Shown here piece after piece: positions 21,510-34,200 of a stretch of DNA of 64,000 nt. The translations under genes and the position numbers were made by a program. The stretch's first letter is position 1. Every line of letters starts with the position of its first letter. This DNA is from Pyxicephalus adspersus (Eukaryota; Chordata; Amphibia; Anura; Pyxicephalidae), in assembly GCF_032062135.1 (NCBI RefSeq), contig NC_092861.1:116533402-116597401 (forward strand). Reading direction: 5' to 3'. Below the pieces are notes generated by a model, which did not search any database, had not been told where the DNA came from, and was given only the letters and a program-made list of their open reading frames with translations.

Positions 21510-24500
21510 CTGAAAAAAAAAAGAAAAATAAATACATTACAGGTAAAAATCTAAGCATGAGAAAAAAACTTTAGTTTGCCACATATATGGATTACCATTT
21601 GTTTAAAACAGGTCTCAGTTACTTGTATCGACTAGGAAGTTGTTTTTTTTTTTTTTTTTTAGGTGGTATACAAAATGGTACTCTCTTGCAAACACCCAAC
21701 CTGCCCGTTGTCATAAAAATTTACATTTTTCCTAGAATCTGAAGGGCTGAAGGACAGACTATGCAGATTCACCAGCAAATATTAAAAAGGACCCTTAGCA
21801 CCAACTTTTATCCACAATAGTAGCCAAAACACCAAAATAATGAGAGGGGATACAATTTGAACACTAGAATTACTGTAGGGTGCTTGTTAGTCCCTTAGAA
21901 ATTAAGGCAATATATTTGTATGCTTACCATTTGAAGCAGCTCGTTCTGCAAGGTTTTCTAGAAGGGGTTGTCTTTTGCTTTCATGTTCTGCTTGTGTGCT
22001 TGAAGCTAGGTTAAACATAGATGCCGTGGACGCTGATGTGGTTACAACTGATCCAACAGGTAGCATCAGGCTGCCGTATGAAACCTCTTTCATTGCATCT
22101 GCAGAGATGGGTAGTCGTGGAACCAGTGCTTTAACAAAATAAAGGTAAACAGTTACAACAATTTCCTCCAATATTTTAAAACTAAACACTAAGGGCTCTT
22201 TCACACATGCAGTGGAAAACTGCATGGCTGACTGCTCCCAGTCACATAGTGAAGCTGTGTTTCTTGGAGTGGCAAAATAGCACCAGAGGTAAATGCGTTT
22301 GCAGGCCGTGGCAGCTGTGGTGCTTTGTTCAGGGGAGGTAAAGCAACCACAGAACCAAAAGCGGCTGCAGCGACATGCACAATTCCCAACAGCTCCCAAC
22401 AACCTGAATAAGAGCAGTGGGGACCAAGACTGAGCTTGTGGCAGGACATTGTAATCAACTGTGGGTCAAAAATGGCCCTAAATGAATTTGTACAGACTCA
22501 AAATTATCACTTCTAAGCACTGTTCATATCTATACTAGATTGGATCTCTAAAACATGTTATCAGGAAAAAAAAAAAAACACTTTTTGTAAAAAAAAACAA
22601 AACAAAAAAAAATAAACAGTATGATAAGCTTCTGACTCAAAACAAAGGCCACCTCATCAAAACAGCATTTCATTGCTGTGAGAGATGGGTCTCTCTACAG
22701 AAAACATGGTTTACGGTAAAATCCCAATTATCATAAGGCAGGATGGGAATGGACAACGAATTATCTTTGGTTTGCCAGAAAAACTGAATTGTATTCAAAA
22801 TTTTACAACTGTAAACAATACCTGAAAGTAAATATTTATTTCTTTACCACTCTCTGAAAGGAAGGAAAGGCGAGTATATGCTGCTGAAGAGACTGGGTTT
22901 AATAGAAACCTGTGGTCTAACACTACATATGGGGATTTTCTAAAACCGTAAAGGGTTTTAACTCTATATTAATAATATAAAATATTAATATAATGATAGT
23001 ATACTGATAACCTAAATGATTTTTACCAAGGTGCAGCTGATAGTTGATCAGCAGTATACACGGATGTAAAATTTGAAGATGTTATATTTTTTTTTTCTTT
23101 AATAAAATGCTCTTAAAGCTACAGTTGGTTTACTACTTCAACAATGGCTACATGAAGCAAAGCAAGCACCCAATGTCACCCGATCTCACGCCTGCACAGT
23201 GCAAGTTCGGGTGACAGAGCAAGAAGACCGGAAAAGAAGGCAGAAAATAGCGGTGGGACGAAGAGAAATCCCAGGACAACGTGGGACTGAATTACAAGAA
23301 GGACCAGCCATCAAGGGATCTGCAGAATTAATGGTAAGATTTTTTTTTTTTGTTTTTAGTTTACTTCCGCTTTAAAGACGCGGGAAATGAAGGGTTGACT
23401 TTTAGGGGTTCTTGCTTGCATCACTATCTGTAATACCATGTTAAGTATATCAATTAATGATGTCACTGATATGGAATTACAGTTAATATTATATGACAGA
23501 AACCTCAGCTTTCGCTCCACAATCCATGCAAATGGATGGTCAGCTTTCCTGCCAGTACCCAACGCCTAAATAAGCTATAAATAAAACTTTTAAAAAAATA
23601 CTTACCCCAGTCCCTGCTTCTGGAAATTTTAAAGTAAGTAAGTAAAGTTACCAGGCTTCACTACCGCTTCCTAGCCAAAATTCTATTCTCACCCCTACAT
23701 TAGCCTCGGATACCTTCATTGGTCATTGCCCAGCTACCCCTGGAGGCAGCATTTTGGCACTGCAATGTCATCTGTGTTTAACTTCTAAATTAATTTTTTT
23801 CTTTTAAAAGCTACTACACAACTTTAAAAACATATATGGGAGCTTACCTGGAGCATTGCAACAGGCTGGGTATACGCCTCAGTTTGTGTTGTTAATATGG
23901 TGGATTTTGGAATTACTGGACTCTGTACAGTGGTAGTGGGAGCTGGAGCAGAAATTGGCTCTCTTGTTACAGAAGACTCTGTATTTCTTTGATTTGCCCA
24001 GTCTAGAATATATGAAAAAAAAATAACATTTGCTTATGTCGAATGGTGTTTTATAAGCAATGCAATGGCTTCTAATCCAGCACAGTTTTATTACTTTTAT
24101 ACACCATAATTTGTCCACTCAGTCCAACAAGTCAAAATTAGGTATTTACTTCAATATAATATATATATTATTTTTATAAACACATGATTGCACTTACTGG
24201 TGTATTTAATATCTAATTAAAGCTAAAAGAACATTTTACACTTTACCAATATTTACATTACAAAATATTACAAGGTAAACTTAAATGCCCCCAAATATTA
24301 CCATTATTAACAGTTTCTTGGTCAATCATTCCGCCTTCCGAAAAAACCTCTAGATCGTCCAATTTTACTTTTTCCCAAGGAATATATGTGACTCCAAGAT
24401 CAACATCCCAGAACTGCTTGTACTCCGTTTTTACTCCTTTATTCAAAGCCCAAGCAATCTAAATGGAATTAATTAAAACAGGTATGAAACAGTACTGACA

Positions 24501-27500
24501 ATAAAACAAACAATTTTTCCTCTAAATTATCATAAAAGATTTCCAGCAAAAGAAATTTAACATGTATAGGGCTTTTACCCTTATGCATTGATAGTCACTA
24601 AGCAAAAACCTTAGTAATCAGTGTTTTCCACAGGCCCTTTTAGCCGGGCGCATTAGCCGGCACTTTTCAGTAACCAACCGGCTGTTTTGAGNNNNNNNNN
24701 NNNNNNNNNNNNNNNNNNNNNNNNNNNNNNNNNNNNNNNNNNNNNNNNNNNNNNNNNNNNNNNNNNNNNNNNNNNNNNNNNNNNNNNNNNNNNNNNNNNN
24801 NNNNNNNNNNNNNNNNNNNNNNNNNNNNNNNNNNNNNNNNNNNNNNNNNNNNNNNNNNNNNNNNNNNNNNNNNNNNNNNNNNNNNNNNNNNNNNNNNNNN
24901 NNNNNNNNNNNNNNNNNNNNNNNNNNNNNNNNNNNNNNNNNNNNNNNNNNNNNNNNNNNNNNNNNNNNNNNNNNNNNNNNNNNNNNNNNNNNNNNNNNNN
25001 NNNNNNNNNNNNNNNNNNNNNNNNNNNNNNNNNNNNNNNNNNNNNNNNNNNNNNNNNNNNNNNNNNNNNNNNNNNNNNNNNNNNNNNNNNNNNNNNNNNN
25101 NNNNNNNNNNNNNNNNNNNNNNNNNNNNNNNNNNNNNNNNNNNNNNNNNNNNNNNNNNNNNNNNNNNNNNNNNNNNNNNNNNNNNNNNNNNNNNNNNNNN
25201 NNNNNNNNNNNNNNNNNNNNNNNNNNNNNNNNNNNNNNNNNNNNNNNNNNNNNNNNNNNNNNNNNNNNNNNNNNNNNNNNNNNNNNNNNNNNNNNNNNNN
25301 NNNNNNNNNNNNNNNNNNNNNNNNNNNNNNNNNNNNNNNNNNNNNNNNNNNNNNNNNNNNNNNNNNNNNNNNNNNNNNNNNNNNNNNNNNNNNNNNNNNN
25401 NNNNNNNNNNNNNNNNNNNNNNNNNNNNNNNNNNNNNNNNNNNNNNNNNNNNNNNNNNNNNNNNNNNNNNNNNNNNNNNNNNNNNNNNNNNNNNNNNNNN
25501 NNNNNNNNNNNNNNNNNNNNNNNNNNNNNNNNNNNNNNNNNNNNNNNNNNNNNNNNNNNNNNNNNNNNNNNNNNNNNNNNNNNNNNNNNNNNNNNNNNNN
25601 NNNNNNNNNNNNNNNNNNNNNNNNNNNNNNNNNNNNNNNNNNNNNNNNNNNNNAAAAAAAAAAAAAGAAAAAGAAACTTAACTTCAAATAATAAATATTC
25701 TGCAGCTTCCTTCAATAGCTAATTTTGCACTTGCATTTATAAAGATGCAAGAAACTAAAATTGCACTGTAGTTGTATTAAAGTTGATCTTTTGCATCCTC
25801 ATTTTTCTTTTAAATCACTTCTGAACAGTAAAGGCAGCTTTTTTACAATCATCAAGACATCAGCTTGTTACTCTACTAATTCTAAATCCTGCTCTTGCAT
25901 ATGGGTACACAGGTATGTAATCCTGCGCACATAAAGTTATTCACGTAGTTGCACATGCACATTAGCAACAGAACCTACAGCTGACAGGCACACAAGCAAG
26001 CGAAGAAGTAGTACAGTTACCACCAGCTTATACATTTGCACCTAAAATCGCTTGTGTTGAATGTATTACCCACAACAGGTATTTTTGAATACATGAACTG
26101 TTGAAACAAAGTTATTGACTTTTAGCAAATAGTACCTTAATGACTTTAGATCCGATCTTACAAGAGCCAGAGCTAAGCTTTTGAAGAGCTCTGAATGCAT
26201 CCTGTCTGTGAACCATACAAACATAGGCACAGCCTCGAGGTGGAATCATCTGCAAACAGTTAATGTAAATATATTTATCGTTACATTTTATTAAGCATGT
26301 ACATGCAAATATATTTGACAGAATCATTACCTGAACCCTTGTCAAATTAGTTTGCTATATTCACATTGTAAAGCAGAAGTGTGCTAGCTGCAAAAATTAC
26401 TATTTAATTTACTACACACTGCCAGATTGTCACCAACTTTCAAAACTTGTTTCCTAAAAGAACAAAACTGAACAATGAATTTGCCCAGTGCATTGTTTTT
26501 CAATGTATGATTCCTTGTTACACAATCATTTTTTTATTTGGTAAAATGTTTCTAATTTCAATATACACATTAAAAAAAAACCTGGGTAATTACATTTCAC
26601 ATAGCATAAGGTCAAGCTTTAAGATGGCTACAACCAGTTTGTCCATTCCACCATCCTTCTATCAGATCTATAAATGCCTTGCTGATCAATAATGGAGATT
26701 AAAAGATGGCAGGGTACATAGTCTAGCTTGACTTTTACAAGATGTGCATATAACTTTAGCTGTTTCTTTTTCTGCATCATTTAATAATTTTGATGTATCG
26801 GTTTACTCAAAGTAGCCTCTGCCTTTGACTGTGACAATTTTACTTTTAAATCATACATCCTTCATGATACAAATGAATACTTTCACTGGTAAAAAGTCCT
26901 ACACGTTACACATGTATACATTTCATCTATCGTCAGTATTCCATCCAGGCAATAGGACATTTATTCAAAAGACTCAGAGAAGTCACATGGTGTCCAAACC
27001 ATGCAAATGATATGATCAATTAATCATTAATAAAAGAATCAAGTGCCTCAATGAACCTCAAATTTTGGCCAAATATATGCCAATCTATGCTTACTTCTGG
27101 TATGGACAAAATAAGTAGTTCTAAACTGAAAAAGACTGTTTACTTACATTAATAGATTCAATCTGTCCAAACTCTTCAAATACATTAGTCAAATCTTGTT
27201 GTGTTGCCTTTTTGTCAACTTGTCCAACCCAGAGTGTAGTGCTGCACACTAAAAATGTAAAAAAAAAAAAACACAAAAAGCACAAACATTGAAACATTGT
27301 TTTCTCCAATTTTAAAAAATACACGCATAACCCACACAATAATATATGAAAAAATGCATGCTAACCGCTAAGAGTTTTTGATCGAATAGGTGGCAGGCCC
27401 TTTTTCTGCCGCTCTTTCTCTCGTTCTCGGGCTCTCCTCTCACTTGAATATGAGCGGGAAGTCTTTCGCTTTCTTTCCCTTGACTTTGAACGAGAACGTT

Positions 27501-30500
27501 TTCTGTGCTTACGCTTCCGTGATCCAGATCGAGACCTTGAACGTCTTTTCCTAGGCGATCTAAGGGAGAAGTAAAAAAAAATTTTTAAGCAAACTTTGTT
27601 GGCAAAATTCACGTAAAATATGCTTGTCTAATGTACAAGTAGTTCTTGTGGGACTACAACAATTATACCATCATTAAATCTGATTATATTATTGTTTTAA
27701 TAAAAAGAAGGTTACGCAATAAGAAAACAGCATGACAATATTAGTATTAAAAGTCATGAATAATTCAACTGTTATGTTATTGGGGCTAACAATAGAACCC
27801 TATAATATTCACAAATGGCACAAAAGTTAATATATATATTATCTTATAGGAACATTTTACACAAATAGAGGATATTATTTTTTGTGTGGCCTAAAAAGTA
27901 AGATTTGAATGCCACACATGCATTTGAACGTGGAAGATTCATGGAACTGGATCTAATACTCTGACCTATAGAGTTAGATCAGATGACAATCAAATGCCTG
28001 AGAGTGTGTTAATCTACTTTAACAAAATATCACTGTGTTTCCGTTTTACATTTTTTTAAAATGCATCTGTCAAAGTAAAATGTTTTTTTTTTCTTTTAGT
28101 TCCTTGAAGGATACAGAGCTCAATATCAATAAAATGTAAGTATAGGTGTCATTTCTAAGAGATGTTGACACATTTAAATCACAAATGAATTACATTCCCT
28201 AAAAAACAAAAGAAGAAAACACTTGTTTTAACCTAATGATATTCTTCTAAATTCCTGTTTTTTAACTTTCACTAAACAGTCTACTTTTTTTTACAGTAAT
28301 GGTGTAAATTTTGAAACCTTGATCGTGATCTGGAGCGTGCCCTTGGCTTTTCATCTTTTATTATCTTCTTTTCTTCCTTTTCAAACATCTCCTCGGTTAC
28401 ATCTTGTATTTCTTCAATATCCATATCCTTCAAAGAAATAAATTAATATATATTTATAACCATACAACTAAACGATAACACAAGCATACACCTAATAGGA
28501 ATTTGTTTCCCCTTGACTAGTATTTAGTGCAATAAACAGGGGTGTAGTCGCAAAAAAAAAAAAGAAGAGGGGGCATGGTAATAGTGAAGGCTATCCATGG
28601 CAAGCGGACATTCTTGTTATGAAAACGCCCACGTGCCCATTCCCGAAAAAAATGAGGGCACAAAGTACCCACGCGTGTCCACCCGACTACCCCCCTGGCA
28701 ATAAAAATCTGAACAACTATTATTTAGGACTTCAAAAAATTTTAAAAAACACTACCTCCTGCTGCAAATTTAGTGAATTATGAAGAGCAGCCTCTTTTTC
28801 TAAAAAGGCCTGCTGGCTGTCATCTTGGGATGGTGTAGCAGAGTTTTCAGATTCAGACATCATGTCCTGGGTTTCTTGTACCGCCACCTAAGGAAATATT
28901 AAGAATGTCAACAATAAATTACCCCACTGACTGCAACTGTGTTTAGATTTAGACTTTAAGCACCCTTATAAATAGTAGCTAAATGATTATCGTGTTGCTG
29001 TTAACAATCACTCTTTAAGTGGGTTAAACATTGAATTGGACAAAACCAAATAGCTGATATACCATATTTCACCAGCAGAGGTTGTTGCAGGCAGTTTCTG
29101 AAATCATTTCTTGCTCCAAAAGAGACGGAAGTATGATAATGCCATGTTGCTTCAGAAAGAGGTATCTTATTCAAAGGCTAAATTTTGATTTTTTTAATAT
29201 ATAAGGTGCAAAAAATCAAGAAACATTTCCTACATTTAGAAATCCTTTTTTTTTTTTTNNNNNNNNNNNNNNNNNNNNNNNNNNNNNNNNNNNNNNNNNN
29301 NNNNNNNNNNNNNNNNNNNNNNNNNNNNNNNNNNNNNNNNNNNNNNNNNNNNNNNNNNNNNNNNNNNNNNNNNNNNNNNNNNNNNNNNNNNNNNNNNNNN
29401 NNNNNNNNNNNNNNNNNNNNNNNNNNNNNNNNNNNNNNNNNNNNNNNNNNNNNNNNNNNNNNNNNNNNNNNNNNNNNNNNNNNNNNNNNNNNNNNNNNNN
29501 NNNNNNNNNNNNNNNNNNNNNNNNNNNNNNNNNNNNNNNNNNNNNNNNNNNNNNNNNNNNNNAAAAAAAAAATGTTTATTTCCCTAAAATATTTGAACTT
29601 TGCTCAACAAAAATAAAGGTTGGTGGTACTGGCTGTATTTTAAATTCAGTTTGTTCTGTTCCTCTTCTGAGTGCAGAGTAGACCTGTTGGGCCTGGTTTA
29701 TTAAAGCACTCCAAGGCTGGACACTTTCATCAGTGATGCTGTGTGATCCAAAAAACCTGGAATGGATCTGGTGCAGGATTGAAAACATTTGCTAACAAAT
29801 AACAAACAATGAGTAATCCATTCCAGGTTTGCTGGATCACCCAGCGTCACTGATGAATGTGTATCCTCTCCAGCCCTAGAGAGCTTTAATAAATCAGTTC
29901 TTTTGTATTACTATAAGCAACAATGTCTTATTAGGGAGATTCCACTCACCATTTTGATTAATATAGAAATATATAAAAAATGTTTTACAGAATATAGTCA
30001 ATTGACCATATTTTCCATATATAAACAGACTTTCTGTTTACTTGTGATTTATCACAGTCTATACTTCTAATAGTTACCTTTGGTGTATGTTGCTGTTCCA
30101 AGAATTGATGGCGGAGATGTTCCAGATTTTGTTGCTGCAAATGTTCCGCAAGTTGATGGAAAAGCGAATTGTTTACAGAGTCCGATGAAAGAGGCCTGAA
30201 AACATTAGAAAATACTTTTCTATTATAACTTCTATTTTTATAAACAAAGCATCAACATTTTACACAGATGAAATAAATGAAATGATTTATTTTCAAAAAC
30301 CATTCAGTACAGCTAGTAGATTGCCTTGATGTAAATATTTATTATTCTTTATTCTACAAGTATAAAAAGCATGAACGTGAAGACATCAACCTGTTATGTT
30401 TCTGAGTCTGTAAAATCAAAGGGGCAGACAACTTTTTTAATAAGCTTATATTTTAAAGTTGTTATTGCATTTTTTTTTTATTTTTTTTTTTAAGAATGAC

Positions 30501-31159
30501 ATTCAATAGGCTGGCTGGTTGGAAGAGACAACAAAGTGCTTTACACAGATTCCTTCCATTGACAGTCTTTAGCCTTAATGCCATTAGTGGGTTGCTCTTA
30601 GTAAGGAAATATCAAAATGCTTTAATAGGTGGGTCTAATTTTGGCCAGAAAATCAGAAAGGCTTAATTTGATTTGCTGCAGCTTCCAATGCATATTCTGC
30701 TTATAAGTAAATAATTTCAGTATACAAGAGTGAACGAAAGGCTGCTCACTAACACCAAGGCAAATTTATATAATAATTTATATTATCTCCAGACAAATAT
30801 TATATCTACATGTCCAATGAGGCAACTGCTATCAGCAATTCATTTATCATTGTGCCTGCCAAGATGAACGTTACAATTTCTTGAATACTGCAAGACTTCT
30901 ACAGAATGTTAGCACGATGGAAAAATAAGAAAAATAACATTTATCCTGAACCTATTTATAATCATTTTTGTGGTGAAGTATTATGTATACATTTTACATA
31001 GGGTAATCAATTAAAATGCAAAATATACTTCCTTTGGAGACCAACTATGATTGTTAATTGTCCCTTCTTTATATTTCTCCTTTGTATACATTGTTTAATT
31101 CTTTAATTCTGTAATTGTCATAATATAGCACATCTTATAAAAAATTCAAAATTAAAAAA

Positions 31160-31216
<57 letters not shown>

Positions 31217-34200
31217 TACACACACACTTTTTTGGTATTCTATTTTCTGAAGAGTTCTAAAAATTATCCTTAAACATAATTCAAGAAACTCTGTTTCAAG
31301 AAGCCAGCACCAGAAATAGAACAATAAAACTAATTTATGGGGCAGCATGGTGGCTCCACTAGGTTAGCACTCTATGCATGTTGATTGCAGGTTCTCCCCA
31401 TGTTTGCATGGGGTTCCCCCGGGTACTTCTGTTTCCTCCCACACATTCCAAAAGATATGCAAAAATATTCCCCGCAAAATTGACCTTAAAATGTATTAAA
31501 CCCCCTAGCGTTCTAATGCTGTCTGTATTTTCATGCAAAAAGCGTTACATTGTTTTGCATGAAAATTTATTTTACACTGAAATATGTCCAATATTTAATA
31601 AATTTAATAATAACTTTAAATAAAAAACACAAAAATCTGTTCAAAAAGGGGTGCATAAAAAAGGGAAATCTGTAATATAACTGTACAGTAGCATATATAT
31701 ATATATATAAGGCCCTGATTTATTAAAGCTCTCCAAGGCTGGAGAGAATACACTTTCAGCAGTGAAGCTGAGTGATCCAGCAAACCTGGAATGGATCTGG
31801 GCCAGGATTGACAACATTTAAGAAATCCATATCAGGTTTGCTGAATCACCCAGCTTCACTGATGAAAGTGTATTTTCCCCAGCCTTGGAGAACTTCAGGC
31901 CCATATATAATATAAAGATTTCTTTGTATTGGACTCAATACAATTATGTTGTATTGAATCCAATACAAAATTATTTAAATTTCCCGCCTCGCCTCACACA
32001 CGAACAGACGCATGCACCGGTGCAGAAACCCCGGAGAACGTCTCTGATTAACATACATAAAGACATTACCATATGACTGAGGCAGGGACATTAGATTGGG
32101 AGCTAGTGACATGACTATGGACTTAGTAAAGCGCTGCATAATATGGCTGCCCTATATAAATACTGTATATTAATAATAAAGTACATGAGGAATGCAATGG
32201 TAATGACAGAGCAAATACTCACATTGATGGGGCCTCTTTTTTTGGCTCTTCATTCTGGATTGTGTCTTCCCCAAAATCAAACCTGTCCATCAGTTTCTAA
32301 GAATAGAAATAATAAATTTTGTATGCATACTTGGTCGTATTTCATATAAATTGACTACTACTATGAATGCTACCCTGTCACCAAAAAAAAATTAGATGCT
32401 ACGGGCCTCTTTTTTTTTTTCCTGCCGGTTTGAATGTCAATATTTATTTAGATATATTTTTAGCATTTATGTTAAACAGGGATTTTCTTTTGATCATGTA
32501 GGGAAAAAACATTTTGTCTCCCCTCCCCAGCATCAAGTACATTCACCTTTCCTGATCTTCCATGCTGCTGCATTCAGCTTCTAGGATCTTGCAATTGGCC
32601 AAGCACCGTTACAATTTGGCCAACAAAGGTGTCTATAGCTTTATGTAAACTCTAACACGTGGGTTGGAAACTCACAACATATTCTCACTTTCCAGATAGA
32701 GGAATTGAACAGTAGGGAAGCATAAAAAAAAAAAATCAGCTACCCATAAACGTGACGCTAATTTAACCTTTAATATAGACCTGTATTGTTACGTAAAGGT
32801 CTACTTTAACAAATATAACATCAGTACCAAGATTATCTAAATTTACTGGTAAAAATGCAATGCATGAAACATACCTTGCTGAGGGAAACGCTTTGCTCCA
32901 GTGGGTTGAGAGTGTTTGATGAAGCAGCTGCAGCTGTAAGTTGAGCAGTTAGTGCTTGTAGCTGAACCACAAGTCCAGCATCCAGTGCTTGGAGAAGTGA
33001 AGGCTGAGGCTTTTGTTGCTGTACATGCAAAGACTGAACCAACTGCTGAAGCTGTAAATTGAAAAAAAAAAAGAAAAAAGCTTGCATTAAAATCAATCAA
33101 TTTTAATTGCAGAAAATGGAACTCCGAAATCCCTCTGGTGGTTGGGACTCTTAAGAAACATTTACTCAGTAAAGTATTTATTCCCCCTGTTACATTTTAT
33201 GCATTCATTCCATCAAGACAGGCAAATCAATTCATTCAAGACAGCAAAGTTACATATTATAAAATTACTTCCCAAATTATAAATGCTATCCACTCAATAA
33301 TGAGCCAAAGTTGCAGTATTTGATCTTGGTGTAAGAATGCTGTGGGTGGCCCTCCAAGAAACGGTCACACATGTGACTGCATAATATAATATCACTATAC
33401 CAGTGGTCGCCAACTTTTTTGGACTGGCGGACCAATAAATTTACTGGCTCTGGACCGCGCATGTGCGGGGAGCCCAGGTGTCACTCAAAGGGGAAGAAAC
33501 TTTCCCTTTAGTGACGTCACGATGTCAGAACCTGCGATAGGAGAGTGGGCGGATTGTGTCCAGAGACACAACCCGCCCACTTTGCTGAGCCTGCAATCCG
33601 TACAGGGGACGTGGTCCATGGCTTTGGCCCCCCAGCGGTGTCGTTCTCCTGACCCCGCTCAGGAGTGCAATGGCCAGAGCCGGGGACCAAAGGTTGGTGA
33701 CCGCTGCACTATATGACAGGCTCATTTCACTTTATTTTCCAAAACATGGCAGTTACTGTTGATCAAGTCAAGTATTTTCAGATTTGAGGAACTCATTACT
33801 TTGTTAAAGCTTTGCAACTTAGGCCTTTTGAAACTATAGATTTGTGGAAAGGAATGCTTTAACCTCTATAAAAGCAATTTAGACTTTATCTCCTATAACT
33901 AATTATGTGTCATAATGTTTTTCTTACTGTTGTAAGAGGATTGCACAAAATTTTCTGAATTAACATTTGATTATGAATTTGTTTAAAACATATTTATTAT
34001 ATAGCATATGTAACGTGTTTAGAATTTCAAAAAATAAAATGTATTAAAAATGTACCCTTTTATAAATATAGCTGAAGTAAAGAATACATTTTGCAATAGC
34101 TTGCCATACCTGCTGTCCCTGAGGGCTTTGTAATATCTGAGCCACTGCGGCAAGGGTGTCCGTACTGGTTAACTGAGCAATCCATGGGTCAGGTATGCTC

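Noticed and set aside
24618..25715. Three long open frames of about 340-365 codons across the N gap
   Set aside because: They exist only because N bases do not create stop codons; no sequence supports them.
29185..29616. 143-codon frame across the second gap
   Set aside because: It is mainly N; the flanks are homopolymers.
31164..31228. Possible Z-DNA or regulatory tract
   Set aside because: It is an ordinary TA/CA microsatellite; nothing links it to gene control.
33522..33725. Two opposing frames of about 65 codons
   Set aside because: They lie within a hAT-like MITE (33,401-33,706) with clear termini and target duplication.
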